The notes beneath the pieces are model-generated. The model had not been told where the DNA came from and ran no database searches. It was given only the letters and a program-made list of their open reading frames with translations. Shown here in pieces: positions 46,699-54,376 of a stretch of DNA of 64,000 nucleotides; position 1 is the first letter of the stretch; each line of letters opens with the position of its first letter. The DNA comes from Parvicella sp041583015 (lineage in GTDB: Bacteria > Bacteroidota > Bacteroidia > Flavobacteriales_D > Parvicellaceae), in NCBI GenBank assembly GCA_041583015.1, contig JBFHGR010000001.1, positions 62,001-126,000 on the forward strand. The letters run 5' to 3'. Both the position numbers and the translations under genes were made by a program.

Positions 46699-47737
46699 GT
46701 TTTGCTAATACTTCTTTCAGGTAATTTCTCCACTCTTGATTTTGCATATTTACATCCAGTAAAACTTCTTCTGAACCAATGAGGAAAGTACTCCCTGAAA
46801 TTGAATTAGTATTCTCTATCTTTCCTAACTCCGCCTTCGTCTTATTCTTCCCATTTATCGGTATAGATGCTATTGGAGTAAATTTAAAAGTGTTTTCATT
46901 CTGAGAAAAATTACACCAATGTGATGTTGTGATACTCATTTCTCTATTATTTTCGATTGCGTTAAAGGTTAACGTACTAGACGTAGCAATTCCTCCATAG
47001 GTTTCATACACCGGAATCTTATTTCGATTTCTTTCAAACTCTTTTAAGTCATTTCTCACTTTTATTACCTGCTTTTTATTTGCATCAATCTTAATTTTAT
47101 AAAAAGCAAAAGAACTCGTTAGCATTAGCACATTACCTCCATCATTCATATAATCCAACAGTTTAACTGACATCTTCTCAGTATAAAACTTTGATTTACC
47201 ATAGATTATAACGCAATTAGACTTCGTCCAAATGCTGTCATTTTCAAGATCAAAATCGGATATCACATTATACGACAGATTCATATCCTCCACCAAACTA
47301 AATAAGTTACGATCCAGTTCATCAACATAACTCGGAGTATTTAGAGAAAGGCTATCTTGCGGAAGTTCAATCAATGAACCATTCCCTATATTGGTAAGCA
47401 ATAAATTATTGACATATGGAAAAACAATGGTAAGAGGTTTGACTACATCACTTTTCACCACTAATGGAAACTTATCATTAATAATATACAATCCTCCGGA
47501 TAAATTCTCTACAACATCTTTTGAGAAACCCGAAAAGGCAATTTGATTACTCACATTCTTTATGGTAATAGGCGTTGGATTTTCCGATATTACTCTAATT
47601 TCATCATTACTATCGTAAGATATTTTATCTGTAAATAAATTTGCACTATTTTGAATATCTTTGTTCCATTGATACAAAACAAGAGTTAAGAATAATACCC
47701 CAATACTTAGTTTAAATAATATATACTCTTTAAACAT
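46685..47737 (-). CDS. Membrane-anchored protein resembling the C-terminal domain of dimethylformamidase large subunit
   Basis: The 350 residues begin with one membrane helix (about 8-26) and then an extracytoplasmic part: a beta-rich region (about 40-140) and an alpha/beta domain with CVIIYGKSKFYTEKMSVKLL and YMNDGGNVLMLTSSFAFYKI. This last block resembles the glutamine-amidotransferase-like C-terminal domain of the N,N-dimethylformamidase beta subunit, seen by pattern only; a catalytic cysteine at the nucleophile position was not recognised. It is the only minus-strand gene in the plus-strand polysaccharide arm: its 3' end overlaps the GT4 gene and its start is eight bases from the next gene. 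Function unknown. Confidence 0.65.
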   Translation of the reverse strand: MFKEYILFKLSIGVLFLTLVLYQWNKDIQNSANLFTDKISYDSNDEIRVISENPTPITIKNVSNQIAFSGFSKDVVENLSGGLYIINDKFPLVVKSDVVKPLTIVFPYVNNLLLTNIGNGSLIELPQDSLSLNTPSYVDELDRNLFSLVEDMNLSYNVISDFDLENDSIWTKSNCVIIYGKSKFYTEKMSVKLLDYMNDGGNVLMLTSSFAFYKIKIDANKKQVIKVRNDLKEFERNRNKIPVYETYGGIATSSTLTFNAIENNREMSITTSHWCNFSQNENTFKFTPIASIPINGKNKTKAELGKIENTNSISGSTFLIGSEEVLLDVNMQNQEWRNYLKEVLAKLIEQ

Positions 47738-47745
47738 AATCCAAA

Positions 47746-48969
47746 TTGATAAACAAAGATAGTCTAAAATATAAAGTCAATACCTTTCTGTATTTGCTGA
47801 CTGCATTTTTACTACCATTATATAAAGAGATTATGCCATTTGTAATTGGCTTATTATTCCTATCAAGTTTGTGGAATAGTAAAAAAACTATTAAGCACGA
47901 CTTAAACTTTTTATACCTTACTCTATACTACCTTGTACTTATTGGTGGTATATTTATTAGTAACGATAAAACTATTGCATTATCTACATTAGAAAACAGC
48001 GCAACATTAGTGTTGTTTCCTATTATATTTATGGTTTCAAACATCAATTTTAAGGATATTTTTCATAAAATTATGATCTATTTTATTGAAGGAGTCCTTC
48101 TGTCCTTTTTTATAGCCATCACCTTCTCATTTTACAAATGGTTCAATGGCTCAAGCACTAATCCATTTCTATACACTGAAGTTTCTCCGTTTCACCACAC
48201 TTCATATATGGCGCTGTACTGTACCGTGGCTATTGCTTACACTTATTTTGTAAGTCTTAATCCTCAGAAGTCCACTTATATTTCGAGTTTCGCTGCAAAA
48301 GCTATCATTACATTATTGTCTATATTCTCTTTATTATTAATGTCTAAAACAGGGATTATCGTAGTCTTCCTCACCCATTTAATAGGCTTATCTTACTGGA
48401 TAATAAAGCATAATAAAATTAAGATAGGCTTAACATCTCTAGGAATTGTAATATTAACGATTGTTGTTGTAGGTAGTAATGTTCAGTCTGTAAAAACTAG
48501 ATTTACGGAGATTTTTAAAGAGTTAGGAACAACTAATCATTCAGAGTCTTCCACTGGTGCCAGGCTAATTGGCTGGGAAGTAAGTTGGGAAGTTATTCAA
48601 GAACATCCATTTTTTGGAATTGGAACTGGTGACGTTAGTCAGAAAATGAGTGAAACGTACATTAGTAAGGGGCACAATAAGTTAGCCCTTAAATCTCTCA
48701 ACTCTCATAATCAATTCTTAACCACAGGTTTGCAATCCGGACTAATTGGTTTCTGCAGTCTTATTTTCATATTGGCATATCCACTAATTATTGCAATGAG
48801 AACAAAGACGTACTTTACAATATTTTTTATACCAATCATTTTGATTAATTTCATGACCGAATCAATGCTACAAACGCAATCTGGAGTAGTGTTTATAGCA
48901 TTTATGCTATCACTTTTTCTAGGAGTAATGAATTGTAAAACTCAAAACGAAGAACACGTAAAAAATTAA
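47746..48969 (+). CDS. O-antigen ligase/polymerase family membrane protein
   Basis: Hydrophobic protein of 407 residues with about 11 membrane helices. The Wzy_C/WaaL-type loop is visible: RLIGWEVSWEVIQEHPFFGIGTGD followed by SHNQFLTTGLQSGLIG, with the conserved histidine in the SHNQFL block. It would polymerise or transfer lipid-linked polysaccharide in the periplasm. The start is uncertain: TTG at 47746 gives a complete first membrane segment; the first ATG is codon 30. The divergent gene starts eight bases away. It heads a run of co-directional genes that extends to comEC. Confidence 0.83.
   Translation: MINKDSLKYKVNTFLYLLTAFLLPLYKEIMPFVIGLLFLSSLWNSKKTIKHDLNFLYLTLYYLVLIGGIFISNDKTIALSTLENSATLVLFPIIFMVSNINFKDIFHKIMIYFIEGVLLSFFIAITFSFYKWFNGSSTNPFLYTEVSPFHHTSYMALYCTVAIAYTYFVSLNPQKSTYISSFAAKAIITLLSIFSLLLMSKTGIIVVFLTHLIGLSYWIIKHNKIKIGLTSLGIVILTIVVVGSNVQSVKTRFTEIFKELGTTNHSESSTGARLIGWEVSWEVIQEHPFFGIGTGDVSQKMSETYISKGHNKLALKSLNSHNQFLTTGLQSGLIGFCSLIFILAYPLIIAMRTKTYFTIFFIPIILINFMTESMLQTQSGVVFIAFMLSLFLGVMNCKTQNEEHVKN
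47754..47761 (-). promoter_or_regulatory. Candidate -7 element of the antisense gene, inside the neighbouring ORF
   Basis: The minus strand reads TATCTTTG, an exact TAnnTTTG match, 16 bases before the ATG at 47737. It lies within the first codons of the divergent gene at 47746. Confidence 0.5.
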
Positions 48970-49024
48970 TATTAATTTCGTTCATTCATTTAGAATTTAT
49001 TTTAATAAAATACATTAATCATTA

Positions 49025-50038
49025 ATGATCATAAGTGTCGTCATACCAGCAAGAAACGAAGAGCAATCTATTCAAAATTGCATCGAACATATTTATGCTA
49101 ATAAACTCCCCGAAAACGTTGAAATTGAAGTTTCTGTTGTAGATGGTTTGAGCACCGATGATACGGCAAAAATAGTTTCTACATTACAAGATAAGTACAA
49201 GACGTTGCATTTAGTTGAAAATCCAGCTCAAACTACGCCAATTGCATTTAACCTAGGTATAAAAAACTCTAAAGGAGATTATGTAACAATAGTTGGTGCT
49301 AGGCAATACTTGTCTCCAACATATTTTCAACAAATATTAAAATCTTTTGAAATAGATGACAAAATAAAATGCGTAGGTGGCTCGATTCACAATATTTTCA
49401 CGAATGAAGTAAGTAGGTATATTGCTATGGCAATGGACAGCCCATTTGGTGTGGGTGGTGGAAATTTCAGAGTAGCTAACGCATCCAGTTTTGTGGACAC
49501 TGTTGGAACCCCGATGTATCACAAGAGTACTTTCGAGGAGTTTGGTTTATTTGACGAAAACTTGGTAAGAAATCAAGATGATGAATATAATTTCAGACTA
49601 ACTTCTGCAGGATACAAAATTTATCAAAATATTGATGCCACTACAGAATACAGGGTGAGAGCTAGTTTTAAAAATTTAAAAAAACAATACTATCAATATG
49701 GTTATTGGAAGGTATACGTCAATAAAAAAGTAAAAACCATTACTACAGTTAGGCAATTATTTCCTGCAATACTTGTGTTATCTATAGTTTTAGGTGGTAT
49801 TCTTTCGTTTGTTCACCCGATTTTATTACTGACTTGGATTTCTGGAATAAGCTGCTACATACTTTTATCGATTTATTTTGCTTTAAAGAAAAGTAAACAC
49901 CCCAGAGCAGCGCTTAATGTTATGCTAGCATTCTACATTTTACACTTCTCGTATGGACTTGGTTACCTTAAAGGGATTTTAGATTTTATTATTCTATCCA
50001 AAGGACCATCTTCCAAAAACACTACTTTGAGTCGTTAA
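49025..50038 (+). CDS. GT2 family glycosyltransferase with C-terminal membrane helices
   Basis: The 337 residues start with the GT-A fold (VVIPARNEEQSIQNCI; VVDGLSTDDT), with the probable metal-binding and catalytic segments near VDTVGTPMYHK and NQDDEYNFRL. Two or three membrane helices follow (about 240-310). The plan matches the ExoA-like succinoglycan-type transferases. The stop overlaps the start of the next flippase gene by one base (TAATG), indicating coupling. Sugar specificity is unknown. Confidence 0.9.
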   Translation: MIISVVIPARNEEQSIQNCIEHIYANKLPENVEIEVSVVDGLSTDDTAKIVSTLQDKYKTLHLVENPAQTTPIAFNLGIKNSKGDYVTIVGARQYLSPTYFQQILKSFEIDDKIKCVGGSIHNIFTNEVSRYIAMAMDSPFGVGGGNFRVANASSFVDTVGTPMYHKSTFEEFGLFDENLVRNQDDEYNFRLTSAGYKIYQNIDATTEYRVRASFKNLKKQYYQYGYWKVYVNKKVKTITTVRQLFPAILVLSIVLGGILSFVHPILLLTWISGISCYILLSIYFALKKSKHPRAALNVMLAFYILHFSYGLGYLKGILDFIILSKGPSSKNTTLSR

Positions 50039-51306
50039 TGCAAGGCATCAATTCAAATAAAAGTCTATTAAAGAATGTTGCTACTTTAATGTCAGGGACA
50101 TTAATAGCTCAAATAGTATCTTTTGTTACTTTTACTTACCTGATACGGCATTATTACTCTCCTACCGAGTTGAGTGAGTTCATGTGGTTTTTTGAATTCA
50201 TCACCATTTTCGCTACTATTGGCGCACTTAGAATGGAAGCAGGTGTAATTCTTGAGCAAGACGACAATTTGGCCGTACAATTAGTAAAACTTTGTTTAAA
50301 ATCTATTCTTATATCTAGTATTTTAGGGCTTGTAATTGCTTTTATTGGGACATTTATAAATGATTCCTTTTATACTGTATTAAGCAATCCTATTATACTA
50401 ATTGCTGTACCAATTGCCATATTCTCTATCGGGACTGTGCAATTGATGACTGCATGGTTTACCAGAGAACAAAACTTCAAAACAATAGCGAGCAACAAAG
50501 TGGTCCAAAACTCTAGTAGTGCGGCAGGTCAACTAGTTTTTGCTGTAAGTAAGTTTACTAACATAGGATTGATACTTGGTAAAATAACAGGAAGCTTAGT
50601 AGCCTCCATACTTTTGACAAAGAAATTTTATTCAACAAAACAAAGCGTCTCAACTCCAGTTTCAAATAAAGAATTGATAAAAAAAAATAAAGACTTTGTT
50701 CTTTTCTCTACACCTGGAACATTGATTGGGACATTTATAAACTTCCTTTTAATTCACCTTTTCCTAACCTATTATGGAGATGATGTAGCAGGAGAAATTG
50801 GTACTGCTAAGTTCTACTTGGGATTAGGCTTCTCTATAATCTCTACTGCTTTTGCGCAAGTTTTCTACAGTAACATTGCCAAAATTCATGATAAAAGTGA
50901 ATTGAAAAAATACTATACCTATTGGCTAAAAAGACTTTTAGTAATTGCCTTAATCGCACTAACTTTAATACAACTTACTCCAAACTCTTTGGTAGTTTAT
51001 ATACTTGGAGACAAATGGATAAACCTGCTAGCCTCAGTAAGAATTATGGCTATCTGGATGTCTATCATGTTTATATCTTCTTCTTTGTCTTATATCTACA
51101 TTAAAGTAAACCAGCAGAAAACGTTAATACTATTTGACCTATTGCACTTACTATTTATTTGGCTAAGTATATTTATTTCATTTAAGATGTATAATGACCC
51201 TGAAACCTCATTGATTTGGTTTACAATTGCACAATCATTATTTTACATTGTAGCGATAATAGCGGCATATTATTTTATTGATAAATATAAGTCTATTGAA
51301 AATTAA
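50038..51306 (+). CDS. Wzx-type polysaccharide flippase (second copy)
   Basis: The 422 residues have about 12 membrane helices and the family start LLKNVATLMSGTLIAQIVSFVTF with a charged segment RHYYSPTELSEF. It is a second MOP/PST flippase in the same locus, only distantly similar to that at 43087. The start codon overlaps the stop of the GT2 gene. It may serve a second polymer or a different lipid-linked unit. Confidence 0.9.
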   Translation: MQGINSNKSLLKNVATLMSGTLIAQIVSFVTFTYLIRHYYSPTELSEFMWFFEFITIFATIGALRMEAGVILEQDDNLAVQLVKLCLKSILISSILGLVIAFIGTFINDSFYTVLSNPIILIAVPIAIFSIGTVQLMTAWFTREQNFKTIASNKVVQNSSSAAGQLVFAVSKFTNIGLILGKITGSLVASILLTKKFYSTKQSVSTPVSNKELIKKNKDFVLFSTPGTLIGTFINFLLIHLFLTYYGDDVAGEIGTAKFYLGLGFSIISTAFAQVFYSNIAKIHDKSELKKYYTYWLKRLLVIALIALTLIQLTPNSLVVYILGDKWINLLASVRIMAIWMSIMFISSSLSYIYIKVNQQKTLILFDLLHLLFIWLSIFISFKMYNDPETSLIWFTIAQSLFYIVAIIAAYYFIDKYKSIEN

Positions 51307-51336
51307 CTATCTTCACATTATATATACTTCACTTCT

Positions 51337-52548
51337 ATGATACCATTTTCTCCACCACGTATAGATCAAAAAACAATTGATTCTGTTACAGAAGCCTTAC
51401 AATCCGGATGGATTTCAACAGGACCAAAAACAAAATTGTTTGAGGAAAAATTAGCAGAGTATTTAAATACAGACCATGTAGTTTGCTTAAATAGCGCTAC
51501 TGCTGGAATGCAGTTGATATTAAACTTCCTTGGAATAAAAGAAGGAGATGAAGTGATTGTTCCTGCATACACATATTGTGCTACCGCTAATGTAGTAATT
51601 CACAGAGGCGCTATACCAGTCATAGTAGACGTAAATAGTGAAGATTTTAATATAAATGTGAATGCTGTTAAAAATGCCATAACCGAAAATACAAAAGCAA
51701 TAATCGCTGTGGACATTGCTGGTTTTCCGGCAGACTATGATGAATTGAAAAAAGTTGTAACCGACCCTGAAATATTGAAATTATTCAAACCTGCCAACGA
51801 GGCTCAAGAAAAATTAGGTAGAATTATGTTAGTTTCGGATGCTGCGCACAGTATTGGTGCTAAGTACAAAGGTGAGTTCACAGGTCATCAGGCAGATATG
51901 TCATCCTACTCTTTTCATGCGGTTAAGAACTTAACTACAGCAGAAGGTGGCGCTGTATGTTTCAACGTAGCTGATAAATTTGACCATGCCACATTAAAGC
52001 AACAATTTAAAGTATCATCCTTGCATGGTCAAACAAAAGATGCATTTAGTAAAGTTCAAATTGGTGCTTGGAGATATGATGTCATAGAGGCGGGTTATAA
52101 ATGCAACATGACAGATTTACAAGCCGCTATAGGACTAGTAGAATTAGACCGTTATACAGATACATTAGCAAGAAGAAAATCAATTTTTGATCAATATACA
52201 AAGGGATTTTCTTCTAAGGAGTGGGCCATTACACCTACCTACGAAACACCAAACAAGATTTCCTCTTATCATTTGTATATGCTAAGAATAAAAGGAATTT
52301 CTGAAGATCAAAGAGATGAAATAATAAATGAAATTGGACAACATCAAGTTGCTGTCAATGTTCATTACATCCCAATTCCAATGCTTACTTTTTATAAAAG
52401 TAAAGGTTATAACATAGATGACTTCCCTATTACTTACCAAAATTTCGAATGTGAAATCACACTTCCGGTTTTCTATAATTTAACCGATGAACAAGTGGAA
52501 AGAGTAATAAAAACAGTGTCAAATGCAGTAAACAAAATTATCACTTGA
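51337..52548 (+). CDS. DegT/DnrJ/EryC1/StrS family aminotransferase
   Basis: PLP-dependent aminotransferase making an amino sugar on a nucleotide carrier. The 403 residues show GWISTGPKTKLFEEKLAEY, the segment EGDEVIVPAYTYCATANVV, DAAHSIGA, and the PLP lysine at Lys197 in SFHAVKNLTTAEGG. A short insert around residues 135-160 (FKPANEAQEKLGR) is not common in the family. The substrate is probably a 4-keto sugar nucleotide. The next gene starts inside its stop codon. Confidence 0.92.
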   Translation: MIPFSPPRIDQKTIDSVTEALQSGWISTGPKTKLFEEKLAEYLNTDHVVCLNSATAGMQLILNFLGIKEGDEVIVPAYTYCATANVVIHRGAIPVIVDVNSEDFNINVNAVKNAITENTKAIIAVDIAGFPADYDELKKVVTDPEILKLFKPANEAQEKLGRIMLVSDAAHSIGAKYKGEFTGHQADMSSYSFHAVKNLTTAEGGAVCFNVADKFDHATLKQQFKVSSLHGQTKDAFSKVQIGAWRYDVIEAGYKCNMTDLQAAIGLVELDRYTDTLARRKSIFDQYTKGFSSKEWAITPTYETPNKISSYHLYMLRIKGISEDQRDEIINEIGQHQVAVNVHYIPIPMLTFYKSKGYNIDDFPITYQNFECEITLPVFYNLTDEQVERVIKTVSNAVNKIIT

Positions 52549-53288
52549 AATTCCTAGCCTTCATACCACTTCTACTTATTTCAAATTTGATATTTGGACA
52601 ATCGGATAGTACACAATACTATGATGATACAATAATTCCTCAGGAAGAATACCCCCATTATGTTGGCGTAAATATAACACCCCTGATAACTAGCATCGTT
52701 GGCAATGACAGTAAAGACATCAAACTTTCTGCCTTCTACAAATACAACTTAGGCGAAAAAAATTTAAGAACTAGTTTTAACTATCTTACACTATCCAACG
52801 AGGTTCCATTTGATTACTACAAAGTGGAAAACACAACAGACACAAGTTATAACGCTAGGTTTTTCTCCAATAGATACAAATCCTTTGATGTTCGATTTGG
52901 TTTTGAAGAATTGAGAGGTTATAGATTTTCTCGACTCCACATTGGTGCGGATTTAATTTTGGGATATGCCGAATATAATCACAAATATTACAGTAGAAAT
53001 TATCAAATTGATTCTTCTGGCACGTATAGTTTAAACTCAGATATTCCTGTGTTTGGAGAAGGAAGCACTTCTGGAAATTATTTTGATATTGGATTGGATA
53101 TATCATTTGGTTTTGACTGGTTCATGAGTGAGCAATTTCTATTTACTTTTCAATTGACTCCTCAATTTAATTATTTAATTCTCATTGATAGTCAAATCAA
53201 TGATCCACTAAACCAATTATCAGAACCAGCAAATTTTCCTGAATTTAAGATTGGCTTATTTGATGTTTACTTAACCTATAAATTTTGA
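52545..53288 (+). CDS. Secreted or outer-membrane beta-barrel-like protein
   Basis: The 247 residues start with a signal peptide (about 1-18, ending LIFGQ) and contain alternating beta strands with a final strand ending YLTYKF, typical of small outer-membrane barrels. The TTG start overlaps the preceding stop (TTGA), in the manner of ATGA coupling. No family was recognised. It lies in the run between the aminotransferase and the Asp-box lipoprotein. Confidence 0.72.
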   Translation: MKFLAFIPLLLISNLIFGQSDSTQYYDDTIIPQEEYPHYVGVNITPLITSIVGNDSKDIKLSAFYKYNLGEKNLRTSFNYLTLSNEVPFDYYKVENTTDTSYNARFFSNRYKSFDVRFGFEELRGYRFSRLHIGADLILGYAEYNHKYYSRNYQIDSSGTYSLNSDIPVFGEGSTSGNYFDIGLDISFGFDWFMSEQFLFTFQLTPQFNYLILIDSQINDPLNQLSEPANFPEFKIGLFDVYLTYKF

Positions 53289-53296
53289 AGGTGTAA

Positions 53297-54376
53297 TTGA
53301 AGATTTTATTGATTCATATATTGACTGCTCTAATTTTTTTTGGTAGTTGTTCTCCTCCAAAAACTAAACATGTCATTCAATCAGGTCAAAGCAAAGAAGA
53401 TTCATTACAAAAAAAATTCAAACTTTTGTATTCCGACATTACTGTCGACTCTTCTATACAAAACGAGCACTTCAGAGGTTTACATATTAATGAAAACACA
53501 GCATACGTTTCTGGTTCATTAGGATCTATAGCTACATATGATTTTAAAAGTCATTCATTTTTTATTGACAGTGTTGGGCCTTATCATTTCCGGGATATTC
53601 ATTTTATAAATGATGCAATACACATAATGAGCATCCAAAATCCAGCAGCATTATTTTCACAAGACCAAAATACCCTTGTCTTTATAACAAAAGCAGTTGA
53701 CACTTTAGCATTTTTTGACGGGATTGACTTTTGGGACAATGGCGAAGGACTACTTTTTGGAGACCCAATCGATTCATTTCCATATATAACAAAATTAACA
53801 TCTGACAATCAGTTTTTAAGGATTCCATCCACAAAACTCCCTCAACTTATTCTCAATGAAGCAGGCTTTGCCGCGTCAGGAACAAGCATAGACTGTATAG
53901 GTAAGGGAGTTGCTTATATAGGTTGGGGAGGTGATGAAGTTAGGGTTTTTAAAACTTTGGACTATGGGCAGACATGGGTAACACAATCTACACCAATGCC
54001 TAAACACCAAACTGGTACTGGTATCTATTCATTAGCTTTCAAAGATGAAATGAATGGTGTTGCCGTTGGTGGTAATTGGGAATTCCCTGAATGTGACAGT
54101 AGTAAGATTTACACAAATGACGGAGGCGAGACTTGGCAATTAGCAAAAGGCGTTCAAGGTTATAGAAGTTGTGTGACTCATGTTAAAGACAATATATATA
54201 TTTCTACAGGCACCAAGGGAACAGACATATCCTATGATGATGGTAAAACTTGGGAATTATTAGATACCTTAGGTTTTAACGCTATTCAATTTAGTAATTG
54301 TTTAGAAGAACAGATTATAGGAATTGGAGTTGGAAATTATGGACTTATAAAAAAGATAGAGTTGAAGATAAAGTGA
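53297..54376 (+). CDS. Lipoprotein with Asp-box (YCF48/sialidase-like) repeats
   Basis: The 359 residues start with a lipoprotein signal (lipobox FFGSC, cysteine at about position 18). The mature protein shows Asp-box-like motifs: LDYGQTW, NDGGETW and YDDGKTW, which mark beta-propeller blades of the sialidase/YCF48 fold. Catalytic residues of sialidases are not evident, so a binding or assembly role is likelier. The start is TTG (53297). The stop overlaps the GTG of comEC (GTGA). Confidence 0.8.
   Translation: MKILLIHILTALIFFGSCSPPKTKHVIQSGQSKEDSLQKKFKLLYSDITVDSSIQNEHFRGLHINENTAYVSGSLGSIATYDFKSHSFFIDSVGPYHFRDIHFINDAIHIMSIQNPAALFSQDQNTLVFITKAVDTLAFFDGIDFWDNGEGLLFGDPIDSFPYITKLTSDNQFLRIPSTKLPQLILNEAGFAASGTSIDCIGKGVAYIGWGGDEVRVFKTLDYGQTWVTQSTPMPKHQTGTGIYSLAFKDEMNGVAVGGNWEFPECDSSKIYTNDGGETWQLAKGVQGYRSCVTHVKDNIYISTGTKGTDISYDDGKTWELLDTLGFNAIQFSNCLEEQIIGIGVGNYGLIKKIELKIK

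Noticed and set aside
54298..54372. Upstream start of comEC adding 25 residues
   Set aside because: The extra residues are encoded by the end of the lipoprotein gene and are unlike ComEC; the GTG at 54373 overlaps the preceding stop in a coupling arrangement.
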